DNA from: Streptomyces rubellomurinus
GTDB taxonomy: Bacteria > Actinomycetota > Actinomycetes > Streptomycetales > Streptomycetaceae
Direction of reading: 5' to 3'
Assembly: GCF_000961885.1 (NCBI RefSeq)
Contig: NZ_JZKH01000078.1
Coordinates: 1 to 41,682 of the forward strand
Length of the DNA stretch: 41,682 nucleotides
The notes beneath the pieces are model-generated. The model worked only from the letters and a program-made list of their open reading frames with translations. It had not been told where the DNA came from and did not search any database. Of the stretch, positions 25,607-34,450 are shown in pieces; the first letter of the stretch is position 1, and each line of letters starts with the position of its first letter. The translations under genes and the position numbers were made by a program.

Positions 25607-25625
25607 GCCGACCCCGGCCGCTCCC

Positions 25626-25665
25626 CCGCGGGCCCGCGACGCACCTGCGCGTCGCGGGCCCGCGG
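25626..25665 (+). terminator. Perfect 17-bp hairpin terminator
   Basis: The arms 25626-25642 and 25649-25665 are exact reverse complements around a 6-nt loop, 20 bp after the transglycosylase-like stop codon. Confidence 0.85.
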
Positions 25666-25825
25666 CACGGGCGCACAACGGGTCGTGGGCACACGGCATG
25701 GATACGGTCCGGCAAAGGCGACGTGAAGATATGGCGCACGGTCGTACGATTTGCCACGACTTGCCAGTAATTACCCCGCGTCAAGGCTTTGCCACGGTTC
25801 GCGCTCCCTCTTACGCTCCGGCGTC

Positions 25826-26830
25826 ATGCCCTCACCCTTGATCAGCGTCGTCGTCCCCGCCTACGACCCGCACGAACAGCTCGCCGCCTGCCTGGACTCG
25901 CTGCTCGCGCAGTCCCTGGCCGAGGTCGAGGTGATCGTGGTCGCCGACCGCTCGCCCGAGGCCGCCGGCGACCTCGCCGACACGTACGCGGCGCGCCACC
26001 CCCGGGTGTCGGTGCTGCGGCTGAACGCGGCGGTCGGGGTCGGGGTGAGCCGCAACGCCGGGGCCGCCCGGGCGCGCGGCGACTACCTGCTGTTCCTGGA
26101 CGCCGACCACCTGGTCCCCCGGGACGCGCTGCAGGCCCTCGCCGACCGGCTCCGGGCGACCGGCCCGGTGGACGTCCTGCTGTTCGGCCACTCCCGGCAG
26201 CACAACGACCGGATCTGGCCGGGCGGCGCCGAAGCGCTGCTCGCCGAGGTCGGCCCCGACCCGTTCGAGCCCTTCGACCGGCCCGAGCTGTTCGGCGCGC
26301 CGCCGCTGATCTGGGACCGCCTGATCCGGCGCGGCCACTGGGACGAGCTGGCGCTGGCCTTCCCGGACGGCCGCTACGAGGAGGTCCCGGTCGTGCACGC
26401 CGCGCTGGCCGGCGCGCGCAAGGCCGCCGTCCTGCCGCGCGAGTGCGTCCAGCTGCGCCGCCGGGAGACCGTCCACCCCGCGAGCGGCCCGGGCAGCAGC
26501 GTCTTCGACCTGTTCGACCAGTACGAGCGCAGCTTCGCCCTGCTGGCCGACCAGCCGCACCTGTACGCGGTGCGGGACGCCCTGTTCGTCCGGATGATCC
26601 GGCACTACCTGTTCGTCTTCGACCTGGCCGGCTGCGTCACCCGGGCCGAGCGGCCGCAGTTCTTCCACCGCGCCGCCGAGCACCACCGCCGCTTCCTGCC
26701 GCCCGGCCACCGCAAGCCGGGCGGACGCGAGGGCATCAAGTTCGCCCTGCTGGCCGGCGGCGCCTACCCCGCGTTCGAGATGGCGAAGCTCTCCCACATC
26801 GCCCGCGGCACGCTCACCGGGCGGAAGTAG
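25826..26830 (+). CDS. Family 2 glycosyltransferase
   Basis: 334 residues, GT-A fold. ISVVVPAYDPHEQL is at the N-terminus, and the metal/nucleotide motif DAD is at 92-94 (LFLDADHLVP). A C-terminal region rich in Arg/His lacks membrane helices. Similar proteins transfer sugars to wall teichoic acids or other cell-surface polymers; the acceptor is unknown. The ATG at 25826 was chosen because it precedes the conserved first strand. Upstream are three copies of TTGCCA (25751, 25761, 25789) of unknown meaning. Confidence 0.88.
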   Translation: MPSPLISVVVPAYDPHEQLAACLDSLLAQSLAEVEVIVVADRSPEAAGDLADTYAARHPRVSVLRLNAAVGVGVSRNAGAARARGDYLLFLDADHLVPRDALQALADRLRATGPVDVLLFGHSRQHNDRIWPGGAEALLAEVGPDPFEPFDRPELFGAPPLIWDRLIRRGHWDELALAFPDGRYEEVPVVHAALAGARKAAVLPRECVQLRRRETVHPASGPGSSVFDLFDQYERSFALLADQPHLYAVRDALFVRMIRHYLFVFDLAGCVTRAERPQFFHRAAEHHRRFLPPGHRKPGGREGIKFALLAGGAYPAFEMAKLSHIARGTLTGRK

Positions 26831-26990
26831 GGCCTCACCGGTGCGCGGTGCCGGCCGTGGAGTCGATGATCACATCGGCTGAGGGTGCCACAGGACACCC
26901 CCTCGGCGGTACTCCCGTCGTGCCCGGTGCCGCGCGGGCGCCCCGGCTGCCATGCTCGGGAGGCTGTCGCCGACCCGCTGGAGGTCCCTG

Positions 26991-29879
26991 GTGAGCCGTC
27001 CGAACGCCGTCCCCGGGGCCGAGTTGGCCCGCGAGCTGGCCGCGGTGCTGCGCGGCGAGGTGCGCTTCGGCGCCGCCGAGCGGGCCGTCTACGGCCACGA
27101 CGCCTCGAACTACCGGCACCCGCCGCTCGGCGTGGTCAAGCCCGCCGACCTGGACGACGTGCGCACCGCGGTGGCGCTGTGCCGCCGGTACGGGGTGCCG
27201 GTGGTGCTGCGCGGCTCCGGCACCAGCATCGGCGGGCAGGCGATCGGCCCGGGCGCGGTGGTGCTGGACTTCCGCCGCCACCTGGGCGCCGTGCTGGCCG
27301 TCGACCCGGACGCCCGCACCGCGCGCGTCCAGCCCGGCACCGTCCTGGACGACCTGCAGCGCGCCGCCCGCCCGTACGGGCTGCGCTTCGGGCCGGACCC
27401 GTCCACCCACAGCCGCTGCACCCTCGGCGGCATGATCGGCAACGACGCCTGCGGCTCGCGCTCGCTCGTCTGGGGGCGCACCTCCGACAACGTCGAACGG
27501 CTGGAGCTGCTGCTCGCCGACGGCACCGAGCTGACCGTGGGCGGCCCGCTCACCGCCGCCGAACGCGCCGCGCTCCGCGAGCTGCCCGGCCGGGTCGGTC
27601 AACTCCACACCCGGCTACAGGAGTTCACCGAGCACAACCTCGCCACCATCCGCCAGGGCATGCCCCGGCTGCCCCGCCGCACCTCCGGCTACCCGCTGGA
27701 CGCACTGCTGCCCGAGCGCGGCCACGACCTGGCCCGGGCGCTCACCGGCACCGAGGGCACCTGCGCGGTGCTGCTCGGCGCCACCGTCCGGCTGGTCGAG
27801 GAGCCGCCCGCCCGCGCCCTGGTGGTGGCCGGCTACCCCGACGAGGGCGCCGCCGCCGACGCCGTCCCCGCCCTGCTGCCGCACCGGCCGCTGACCGCCG
27901 AGGGCCTGGCCGCCGACCTGATCGCCGCGCTGCTCGCGGCCGGACCCCGCCCGCGCGCCCTGGACCGGCTACCCGCCGGCGCGTGCTGGCTCTTCCTGGA
28001 GACCGCCGGCGACACCCCGCTGGCCGCCTACCAGGCCGCCCGCGCGCTCGCCGACGCGGTGCGCCGCGAACGCTCCGCCACCGTCGCCCTGATCACCGAC
28101 CCGGAGGAGCAGCGCCAGCTGTGGGCCGTCCGGGAGGCCGGCGCGGGCATCGTCACCCGGCTGCCCGGGGGCGGCGAGGCCTGGCCCGGCTGGGAGGACT
28201 CCGCCGTCCCGCCCGAGCGGCTCGGCGACTACCTGCGGGACCTGCGCGGCCTGCTGCGCCGGCACAGCCTGCGCGGCGTCCCGTACGGGCACTTCGGCGA
28301 CGGCTGCGTGCACCTGCGGATCGACTTCCCACTCGACCGGCCGACCGGGGTGCTGGTCCTCCGGGACTTCCTGGAGCAGGCCGCCGACCTGGTCGCCTCG
28401 TACGGCGGTTCGCTCTCCGGCGAGCACGGCGACGGGCAGGCCCGCGCCGAGCTGCTGCCGCGGATGTACGGCCCGGAGATCATCGCCCTGTTCGGCGAGT
28501 TCAAGCGGATCTGGGACGAGGGGAACCTGCTCAACCCGGGCGCGCTGGTCGACCCGCGCCCGCTCGACGCCGACCTGCGCTTCGTCACCGCCCCGCGCCG
28601 CCCGCTGCCGCTCGCCCTGCCGTACGAGCGGGACGGGGGCAGCCTGGCCAGGGCGGTGCACCGCTGCGTGGGCGTGGCCAAGTGCGTGGCCCCGGACAGC
28701 GGGGTGATGTGCCCCAGCTACCTGGCCACCGGCGAGGAACGGCACTCCACCCGCGGCCGGGCCCGGCTGCTCGCCGAGCTGCTGCGCGGCGAGGTGATCA
28801 CGGACGGCTGGCGCTCGCCGGAGGTGCGGGAGGCGCTGGACCTCTGCCTGAGCTGCAAGGGCTGCGCGAGCGACTGCCCGGTGCACGTCGACATGGCGAC
28901 CTACAAGGCCGAGTTCCTCTACCAGCACCACCGGCGCCGGCCGCGTCCGCTCGCCCACTACTCGATGGGCTGGCTGCCGCTGTGGCTGCGGGCCGTCGCG
29001 CTCGCGCCCGGCGCCGCCAACGCGGTGGCCCGCTCCCGGGCCGGCGCGCTGGTCAAGCTGCTCGGCGGGATCGACCGGCGCCGGGTGCTGCCGGTGTTCC
29101 CGGCCGAGACCTTCACCCGCTGGTACCGGCGCCGCCGCGCCGCGCACCCGGCGCCGGCGGGCGCCCGGCCGGTGCTGCTGTGGCCGGACACCTTCTCCGA
29201 CCTGCTCCAGCCCGGGGTGGCCCGCTCGGCCGTCGAGGTGCTGGAGCACCTGGGCTTCGACGTCCGGCTGCCGGCCGGCCCGGTCTGCTGCGGCCTCACC
29301 TGGTACTCCACCGGCCAACTCGGCACCGCCCGCCGGGTGTTGCGGCGCAGCCTGGCCGCGCTGGCGGCCGCCGGGCTGCCCGCCGACACCCCCGTGGTCG
29401 GCCTGGACCCGAGCTGCACCGCCACCCTGCGCGAGGACCTGCCCCGGCTGCTCGGCGCGGACGGCCGCCCGCTCGCCGAACGCACCCGCACCTTCGCCGA
29501 GTTCCTCGACGAGTACGCCCCGGACGCCCCGCTCCCCCGCGTCCCGCTGGACGCCGTCACCCAGACCCACTGCCACCAGCGCGCCGTACTCGGCAGCGCC
29601 GCCGACCGCCGGGTCGAGGCCCGCCTCGGCCTGCACAACCGGGTGCTGCCCGCCGGGTGTTGCGGCCTGGCCGGGAACTTCGGCTTCGAGCGGGGGCACT
29701 TCGAGGTGTCCCGGACGATCGCCGAACGCGTCCTGCTCCCCGCGGTCCGCGCCGCCGAGCCCGGCACCGTCGTCCTGGCGGACGGCTTCAGCTGCCGCAC
29801 CCAGATCGCCCAACTCGCGGACGGCCGGGAGGCCCTGCACCTGGCCGAGCTGATCGCCCGGGCGCTGCGCACGACGTGA
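26991..29879 (+). CDS. GlcD-GlcF-type fusion: FAD-linked oxidase plus Fe-S/CCG domain oxidoreductase
   Basis: 962 residues. The N-terminal FAD-binding type 4 domain has RGSGTSIGGQ at 74-83 and NDACGSRSLVWG. The C-terminal FAD-linked oxidase domain has PYGHFGDGCVHLR and SGEHGDGQARAELL. From about 555, two ferredoxin-type clusters follow (CVGVAKC...C and CLSCKGCASDCP), then two CCG motifs near 765 and 889 (PVCCGLTW, AGCCGLAGN). The architecture is that of glycolate/D-lactate-type dehydrogenases passing electrons to quinone, here with subunits D and F fused. The GTG at 26991 with GAGG 6 nt upstream is preferred over the ATG at 26952. The exact substrate is not known. Confidence 0.92.
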   Translation: MSRPNAVPGAELARELAAVLRGEVRFGAAERAVYGHDASNYRHPPLGVVKPADLDDVRTAVALCRRYGVPVVLRGSGTSIGGQAIGPGAVVLDFRRHLGAVLAVDPDARTARVQPGTVLDDLQRAARPYGLRFGPDPSTHSRCTLGGMIGNDACGSRSLVWGRTSDNVERLELLLADGTELTVGGPLTAAERAALRELPGRVGQLHTRLQEFTEHNLATIRQGMPRLPRRTSGYPLDALLPERGHDLARALTGTEGTCAVLLGATVRLVEEPPARALVVAGYPDEGAAADAVPALLPHRPLTAEGLAADLIAALLAAGPRPRALDRLPAGACWLFLETAGDTPLAAYQAARALADAVRRERSATVALITDPEEQRQLWAVREAGAGIVTRLPGGGEAWPGWEDSAVPPERLGDYLRDLRGLLRRHSLRGVPYGHFGDGCVHLRIDFPLDRPTGVLVLRDFLEQAADLVASYGGSLSGEHGDGQARAELLPRMYGPEIIALFGEFKRIWDEGNLLNPGALVDPRPLDADLRFVTAPRRPLPLALPYERDGGSLARAVHRCVGVAKCVAPDSGVMCPSYLATGEERHSTRGRARLLAELLRGEVITDGWRSPEVREALDLCLSCKGCASDCPVHVDMATYKAEFLYQHHRRRPRPLAHYSMGWLPLWLRAVALAPGAANAVARSRAGALVKLLGGIDRRRVLPVFPAETFTRWYRRRRAAHPAPAGARPVLLWPDTFSDLLQPGVARSAVEVLEHLGFDVRLPAGPVCCGLTWYSTGQLGTARRVLRRSLAALAAAGLPADTPVVGLDPSCTATLREDLPRLLGADGRPLAERTRTFAEFLDEYAPDAPLPRVPLDAVTQTHCHQRAVLGSAADRRVEARLGLHNRVLPAGCCGLAGNFGFERGHFEVSRTIAERVLLPAVRAAEPGTVVLADGFSCRTQIAQLADGREALHLAELIARALRTT

Positions 29880-30024
29880 CCCCCGGACCGGGTCCGTGTG
29901 ATCGAGCGCACGCCCCCCACCAGGCTTGCGAATGACGCGCGGGCCCCCGGACTCCCCCCACAGGAGGAGGCCTCCGACCCCCAGGGAGGACTTGTCGCGG
30001 CCGTCCGGCGGCGATCATGGAAGC

Positions 30025-30576
30025 ATGACCAATGTCCCGAACGCTCCTGCCCCGGCCCCTCGTTGGGCGGTCCGCTGCGCGCACGCCGCGGCCCTCACCA
30101 CCATTCCCTCGGGGCTGTGGCGGATCGCGATGGCCTTCGGCCTCCCGGTGGGCTACAGCGACGAGGTGCTCCGCCAGGACTTCCACATCCCCGGCGTGGG
30201 CGTCGTCTACGTGGCCGGGCTCAGCGTGGTCTGCGAGGCCCTGGCCCTGCTGACGATCGGTCTGGTCCGGCCCTGGGGCGAGGTGGTGCCGCGCTGGATC
30301 CCCTTCATCGGCGGCCGCCGGGTCCACCCGCTCGCCGCCGTCATCCCGGCCGGCCTCGGCGCGATCGCCCTCACCGTCCTCTGGAGCGGCTTCCTGACCT
30401 GGTGGAGCGTCGAGCACCGCCCGGCCTTCGAGGGGCCGTGGGGCGACATCGTCGGCGTCTGCTACCAGCCCCTGGTCCTCTGGGGCCCCCTGCTCGGCGC
30501 CGTGACCGTCAACTACTACCTCCGCCACCGGCGGCCGGTGAACACTTCGCCCCTCGGCCGGAGTTGGGCCTTCTGA
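30025..30576 (+). CDS. Integral membrane protein of unknown function
   Basis: 183 residues with four likely membrane segments (about 22-40, 60-82, 103-125, 150-168), based on hydrophobic runs. Trp-rich loops (IPSGLWRIAM, FLTWWSVEH) are conspicuous. The ATG at 30025 has GGAAGC upstream; an in-frame ATG further upstream reads through a Pro/Arg-rich, non-coding-like stretch. It is convergent with the next gene and their stop codons are 2 bp apart. I do not recognise a family with certainty. Confidence 0.8.
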   Translation: MTNVPNAPAPAPRWAVRCAHAAALTTIPSGLWRIAMAFGLPVGYSDEVLRQDFHIPGVGVVYVAGLSVVCEALALLTIGLVRPWGEVVPRWIPFIGGRRVHPLAAVIPAGLGAIALTVLWSGFLTWWSVEHRPAFEGPWGDIVGVCYQPLVLWGPLLGAVTVNYYLRHRRPVNTSPLGRSWAF

Positions 30577-30578
30577 CA

Positions 30579-31091
30579 TCACCGGCGGAAGCGGTCCGAA
30601 CCGAATGACGGGTGCGAGTCGCGCGACTCGGGCGCGAACGGGGTGCCGGAGGCGAATGCCCGGGCGCCGACCACCAGGGCCTCCCCCAGGAAGCCCACGC
30701 CGATGGACAGTTGGACCGGCCGGGCGTCCGGGGCCAGGCCGTGGTGCTCGGCCAGGACGGCGAAGCCGGCCATCGCGGCGAGCGAGACCGCCGCCACCAG
30801 CAGGGTCCAGCCGGTGTAGCGCTGCCACAGCACGCCGTCCCGCTCGTGGACGCGGATGGTGGCGCCGCGGCACGCGCCGAAGGCCGTGCCGAGGACGGCG
30901 CCCGCGCCGATCCAGACGTAGTCGCCGACCCCGAGGCCGTGGTGCTGCGCCAGCGCCCACACGCCGAGCCCGGTGAGCACCACCGGCGGCGCGAAGAGGT
31001 CCCGGGCGTTCAGCGGTTCGCCGCGCAGCCGCCGGATCACCACCACGACCACCACGGCGGCGATCAGTCCCGCGTGCACCCAGCCGTTCAT
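30579..31091 (-). CDS. Small integral membrane protein (possible CcdC/DUF1453-like)
   Basis: 170 residues. Hydrophobic segments lie at about 5-19, 33-49, 58-72, 93-110 and 126-142. GEPLNARDLFAPPVVLTGLG resembles the RxLF/P pattern of small CcdC-type membrane proteins, but the match is loose. It is divergent from the TetR gene, and both starts flank a duplicated operator, so this gene is the most likely target of that repressor. Confidence 0.75.
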   Translation of the reverse strand: MNGWVHAGLIAAVVVVVVIRRLRGEPLNARDLFAPPVVLTGLGVWALAQHHGLGVGDYVWIGAGAVLGTAFGACRGATIRVHERDGVLWQRYTGWTLLVAAVSLAAMAGFAVLAEHHGLAPDARPVQLSIGVGFLGEALVVGARAFASGTPFAPESRDSHPSFGSDRFRR

Positions 31092-31112
31092 GTCCCACTC
31101 CCCGAGTTTTTA

Positions 31113-31155
31113 TAGCTTGACCGTGCTAAATCAGCAATTTAGCTCGCCCGTGCTA
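31113..31155. promoter_or_regulatory. Duplicated TetR-type operator between divergent genes
   Basis: TAGCTTGACCGTGCTA (31113-31128) and TAGCTCGCCCGTGCTA (31140-31155) are near-identical, each with TAGC...GCTA dyad ends, 27 bp apart. The region is AT-rich compared with its surroundings. TTGACC (31117-31122) with a 17-nt spacer to TAGCTC (31140-31145) could be the TetR promoter, so a bound repressor would block it. Confidence 0.7.
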
Positions 31156-31165
31156 TAACAGCAAC

Positions 31166-31786
31166 ATGCCGAAGATCGTCGACCCCGTCGAACGCCGCCA
31201 GGCCGTCGCCGACGCCGTCCTGCGCGTCGCCGCCCGGGAGGGCCTGGAGCACGCCTCCCTGCGCAATGTCGCCGAGGAGGCCGGGCTGGCCATCGGCTCG
31301 GTGCGGCACTACTTCGCCGGCAGCTCCGAGCTGATGCTCTTCGCCATGGGCGAGCTGGCCCGGCGGATCGACGACCGCATCCGCACCCACGCCCGCGCGC
31401 TGCTCGACCCGGCCGCCGGAACCGACCGGCACGCCCGGACCCGCGAACTCCTCGCCGAGGTCCTGCCCCTGGACGCCGAGCGCCGCGAGGAGTCCGCGCT
31501 CTGGCTCTCCTTCGTCACCGCCGCCCGCACCCGGCCCGAACTGCGGGCCCGCTCCGCCGAGATGCAGGCCGGGCTGGACGAACTCGTCCGGCACGTCCTG
31601 ACCGAGGCCCGGCACGCCGGCGGCGTCGCCCCCGGCCTCGACCTCGCCGTCGAGACCCGCCGGCTCTCCGCCCTCCTGGACGGCCTCACCCTGCAGGCCG
31701 TCCAGCACCCCGACCTGGTCGGCCCCGACGACCTGCGCGCCGCCCTCGCCGCGCACCTGGACGGCCTCGCCCCGCCGGCCCGCTGA
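31166..31786 (+). CDS. TetR-family regulator
   Basis: 206 residues. The N-terminal TetR helix-turn-helix reads LRNVAEEAGLAIGSVRHYFA (about 32-51). The C-terminal part is helical and Leu/Ala/Arg-rich, as for ligand-binding domains of this family. It is divergent from the membrane protein gene at 30579-31091, with two operator-like repeats between. Autoregulation and control of the membrane protein are the likely role; the ligand is unknown. Confidence 0.92.
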   Translation: MPKIVDPVERRQAVADAVLRVAAREGLEHASLRNVAEEAGLAIGSVRHYFAGSSELMLFAMGELARRIDDRIRTHARALLDPAAGTDRHARTRELLAEVLPLDAERREESALWLSFVTAARTRPELRARSAEMQAGLDELVRHVLTEARHAGGVAPGLDLAVETRRLSALLDGLTLQAVQHPDLVGPDDLRAALAAHLDGLAPPAR

Positions 31787-31794
31787 ACGGACCG

Positions 31795-31820
31795 GCGGGG
31801 AGGCCTCCCGTACGCCCCGC
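31795..31820. terminator. Possible bidirectional terminator
   Basis: GCGGGG (31795-31800) and CCCCGC (31815-31820) can pair, with the palindrome GGGAGGCCTCCC (31798-31809) overlapping. It lies in the 34-bp gap between the convergent TetR and CBS genes. Confidence 0.4.
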
Positions 31821-32273
31821 TCAGGCCTGCAGGGCCTCCTTCTTCGGCGGCTGCTCCGCCGTCACCGCCGCCACGAACTCCGCGAGCCGCGACTGCGGCA
31901 GCCCGCGCGCGATGTCCGCCTCGCTGATCATGCCGACCAGCTTGTGCTCCGGGTGGTTGATCACCGGCAGCCGACGGACCTGGTACTGCTCCATCACGCG
32001 CAGCACCTGCTCGCAGTCCTCGTCCGCCTCCACCGTCATCGGCCGCCCCAGCGCCAGTTCGCCCGCGGTCACCTGCGCCGGGTCGCGCCCCTCGGCGACG
32101 CAGCGCAGCACGATGTCGCGGTCGGTCACGATGCCCAGCAGCTTGTCGTTCTCCCCGCAGATGGGCAGGGCGCCCACGTGCCGTTCCCGCATGATCCGGG
32201 CGGCGGCGGCGAGCGTCTCGTGCTCGCGGATGCACTCCGCGCCCGGGTGCATGATGTCGCTGGCTCTGGTCAT
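31821..32273 (-). CDS. Two-CBS-domain protein
   Basis: 150 residues made of two CBS units. The first is about 1-60 (DIMHPGAECIREHETLAAAA, then GALPICGENDKLLGIVTDRD) and the second about 70-130 (VRRLPVINHPEHKLVGMISE, then ADIA). CBS pairs bind adenine nucleotides and act as energy or redox sensors. No catalytic domain is attached. The ATG at 32273 has AGGCGGACC upstream, a plausible ribosome binding site. It is 97 bp after the SPFH gene on the same strand. Confidence 0.92.
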   Translation of the reverse strand: MTRASDIMHPGAECIREHETLAAAARIMRERHVGALPICGENDKLLGIVTDRDIVLRCVAEGRDPAQVTAGELALGRPMTVEADEDCEQVLRVMEQYQVRRLPVINHPEHKLVGMISEADIARGLPQSRLAEFVAAVTAEQPPKKEALQA

Positions 32274-32370
32274 GGTCCGCCTCCTGACCTGGCTTCGCCC
32301 CCTCGTCCATCCTGGTCCGGGCCGACGGCCGACGCCACCGGGCACCGGGCTCCGGTCACCGGCCGGGACG

Positions 32371-33456
32371 TCAGGGCGCGGCCTCCGGCTCCGCACGGCC
32401 CTCCGCACGGCCCTCGGTACGGCCCTCCGCCCCGCCCTCCGTACGGTCCTCCGGGCGCTCGTCCGCGCTCCGGTCCGGGCCGGCCCGGCCGTCCGGCTGC
32501 GCCGGCCCGCCCTCCAGGTCCGCGCCCGCCAGCGGCGAGTGGGACAACAGATCGTCCAGCGGCGGGAGTTCGCGCTGCGCCGGCTCGTGGTCGACCCGGG
32601 CCGCGGCGGGCATCCCGCCGTCGCCCACCGCCTGCTCCGCGGACTTCGCGGCGGCGGCGACCGCGGCGGCCGCCAGCAGGTCGCGCTGCTGGGACTCGGT
32701 CGCGCTGTCCAGGAACCGCAGCAGCTCCACCGGGAACGGCAGCACCAGCGTCGAGTTCTTCTCCGCCGCCACCTCCACCACGGTCTGCAGCAGCCGCAGT
32801 TGCAGCGCCGCCGGGGTCTCGCTCATCACCGCGGCCGCCTCCGACAGCCGGGCCGAGGCCTGGTACTCGCCGTCCGCCGTGATGATCCGCGCCCGCCGCT
32901 CCCGCTCGGCCTCCGCCTGCCGGGCGATCGAGCGCTTCATCGACTCCGGCAGGGCGACGTCCTTGATCTCCACCCGGTCGATCTGGATGCCCCAGCCCAG
33001 CGCCGGGCTGTCGATCATCAACTCCAGCCCCTGGTTGATCGGTTCGCGGTTGGCCAGCAGGTCGTCCAGCTCGCTCTTGCCGATGATCGACCGCAGCGAG
33101 GTCTGCGCGACCTGGGAGATCGCGAAGTTGTAGTCCTGCACGTTGACCGTCGCCTTCACCGGGTCCTGCACCTGGAAGTAGACCACCGCGTCCACCCGCA
33201 CGGTCACGTTGTCCCGGGTGATGCCCTCCTGCGCCGGGATCGGCATCGTCACGATCTGCACGTTCACCCTGCGCAGCCGGTCCGCGATCGGCATCAGCGC
33301 GACCAGCCCCGGCTCGCGGATCTCCTCGCGCACCCTGCCGAAGCGGAACACCACGCCCTTCTGGAACTGCTGGACGACCCGGATGCTCAGCCCCGCCCAG
33401 ATCGCCCCCAGCCCGACCAGCCCTCCGAGAGCCCCCAGCACCGCATCGACGATCAT
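32371..33456 (-). CDS. SPFH/stomatin-like membrane protein
   Basis: 361 residues. An N-terminal membrane segment (about 3-22) is followed by an SPFH/band-7 domain (VVQQFQKGVVFRFGRVREEI, then PGL near 28-52; ITRDNVTVRVDAVVYFQV; DRVEIKDVALPESMKRSIAR) and an Ala/Glu-rich coiled coil. The last ~60 residues are a charged tail with EGR-type repeats, encoded by a short DNA repeat (about 32385-32460). Family members scaffold membrane microdomains. The tail is not part of the conserved domain and is likely variable between strains. Confidence 0.93.
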   Translation of the reverse strand: MIVDAVLGALGGLVGLGAIWAGLSIRVVQQFQKGVVFRFGRVREEIREPGLVALMPIADRLRRVNVQIVTMPIPAQEGITRDNVTVRVDAVVYFQVQDPVKATVNVQDYNFAISQVAQTSLRSIIGKSELDDLLANREPINQGLELMIDSPALGWGIQIDRVEIKDVALPESMKRSIARQAEAERERRARIITADGEYQASARLSEAAAVMSETPAALQLRLLQTVVEVAAEKNSTLVLPFPVELLRFLDSATESQQRDLLAAAAVAAAAKSAEQAVGDGGMPAAARVDHEPAQRELPPLDDLLSHSPLAGADLEGGPAQPDGRAGPDRSADERPEDRTEGGAEGRTEGRAEGRAEPEAAP

Positions 33457-33600
33457 CGCGGCCTCCTCGCGGCTCCGCGCACACCCGCCCGCCCGGCCAC
33501 CGCCGACCCACCGGGCCGGCGCCGCCGGAACGACTGATTCCACGCTACGCCTGCCCGGAAGGAGCCGGAACGAACGCCCGGAGCCCCTACCATCGTCGCC

Positions 33601-34413
33601 ATGCCGCCGCAGTCCCCCGCCGACGATCCGGCCGACGACCCCGGCCACCCGCGCCACCCGGCCGAGGCCGCCGCCCGCGCCGCCGGCCTGGCCGAGCTCG
33701 ACCGCGTCGTCACCCACTGCCGGGCCTGCCCCCGGCTCGTCGAGTGGCGCGAGCAGACCGCCCGCACCAAACGCCGCGCCTACCAGGACTGGGACTACTG
33801 GGCCCGCCCCATCCCCGGCTTCGGCCCGCCCGACGCCCCGCTCGTCCTGGTCGGCCTCGCGCCCGCCGCGCACGGCGCCAACCGCACCGGCCGGATCTTC
33901 ACCGGCGACCCCTCCGGCGACCTGCTCTACGCCGCCCTGTACGAGCTCGGGCTCGCCAACCGCCCCGAATCCGTCCGCCACGGCGACGGCCTGGAGCTGT
34001 CCGGCGTCCGCATCACCGACCCGGTCCGCTGCGCCCCGCCCGACAACAAGCCCAGCACCGCCGAACGCGACACCTGCCGCCCGTGGATCAGCCGCGAACT
34101 GCAACTGCTGCGCCCCACCGTCCGGACGGTCGTCGCCCTCGGCGGCTTCGCCTGGCAGGCCGTGCTCCCGGTGATCGCCGACGCCGGCTGGCAGGTCCCC
34201 CGCCCCCGCCCCGCCTTCGGCCACGCCGCCCGCGCCACCTTCCCCGCCCGCGACGGCGGCCCCGCCCTGCACCTGTACGGCTGCTACCACGTGAGCCCGC
34301 GCAACACGAACACCGGACGCCTCACCACCGCGATGCTCCACGACCTGCTCAGGGACGCGGCCCGCTCCGCGGGGCTCACCCCGAAGCCGGGGCGGCCCGG
34401 CCCCGTGCTTTGA
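33601..34413 (+). CDS. Uracil-DNA glycosylase, family 5 (UDGb type)
   Basis: 270 residues. Cysteines for an Fe-S cluster are at HCRACPRL, DPVRCAPP and DTCRPW. GLAPAAHGANRTGRIFTGD is the family 5 active-site motif 1, in which the usual acid is replaced by Ala, and HVSPRNTNTG is the C-terminal motif. It removes uracil and related lesions from DNA. The ATG at 33601 begins a Pro/Asp-rich extension of about 25 residues before the conserved domain. It is divergent from the SPFH gene with a 144-bp gap. Confidence 0.9.
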   Translation: MPPQSPADDPADDPGHPRHPAEAAARAAGLAELDRVVTHCRACPRLVEWREQTARTKRRAYQDWDYWARPIPGFGPPDAPLVLVGLAPAAHGANRTGRIFTGDPSGDLLYAALYELGLANRPESVRHGDGLELSGVRITDPVRCAPPDNKPSTAERDTCRPWISRELQLLRPTVRTVVALGGFAWQAVLPVIADAGWQVPRPRPAFGHAARATFPARDGGPALHLYGCYHVSPRNTNTGRLTTAMLHDLLRDAARSAGLTPKPGRPGPVL

Positions 34414-34450
34414 TCGGCTCCGCCCGATCGCCCTCCGGAAGGCCGAAGCC

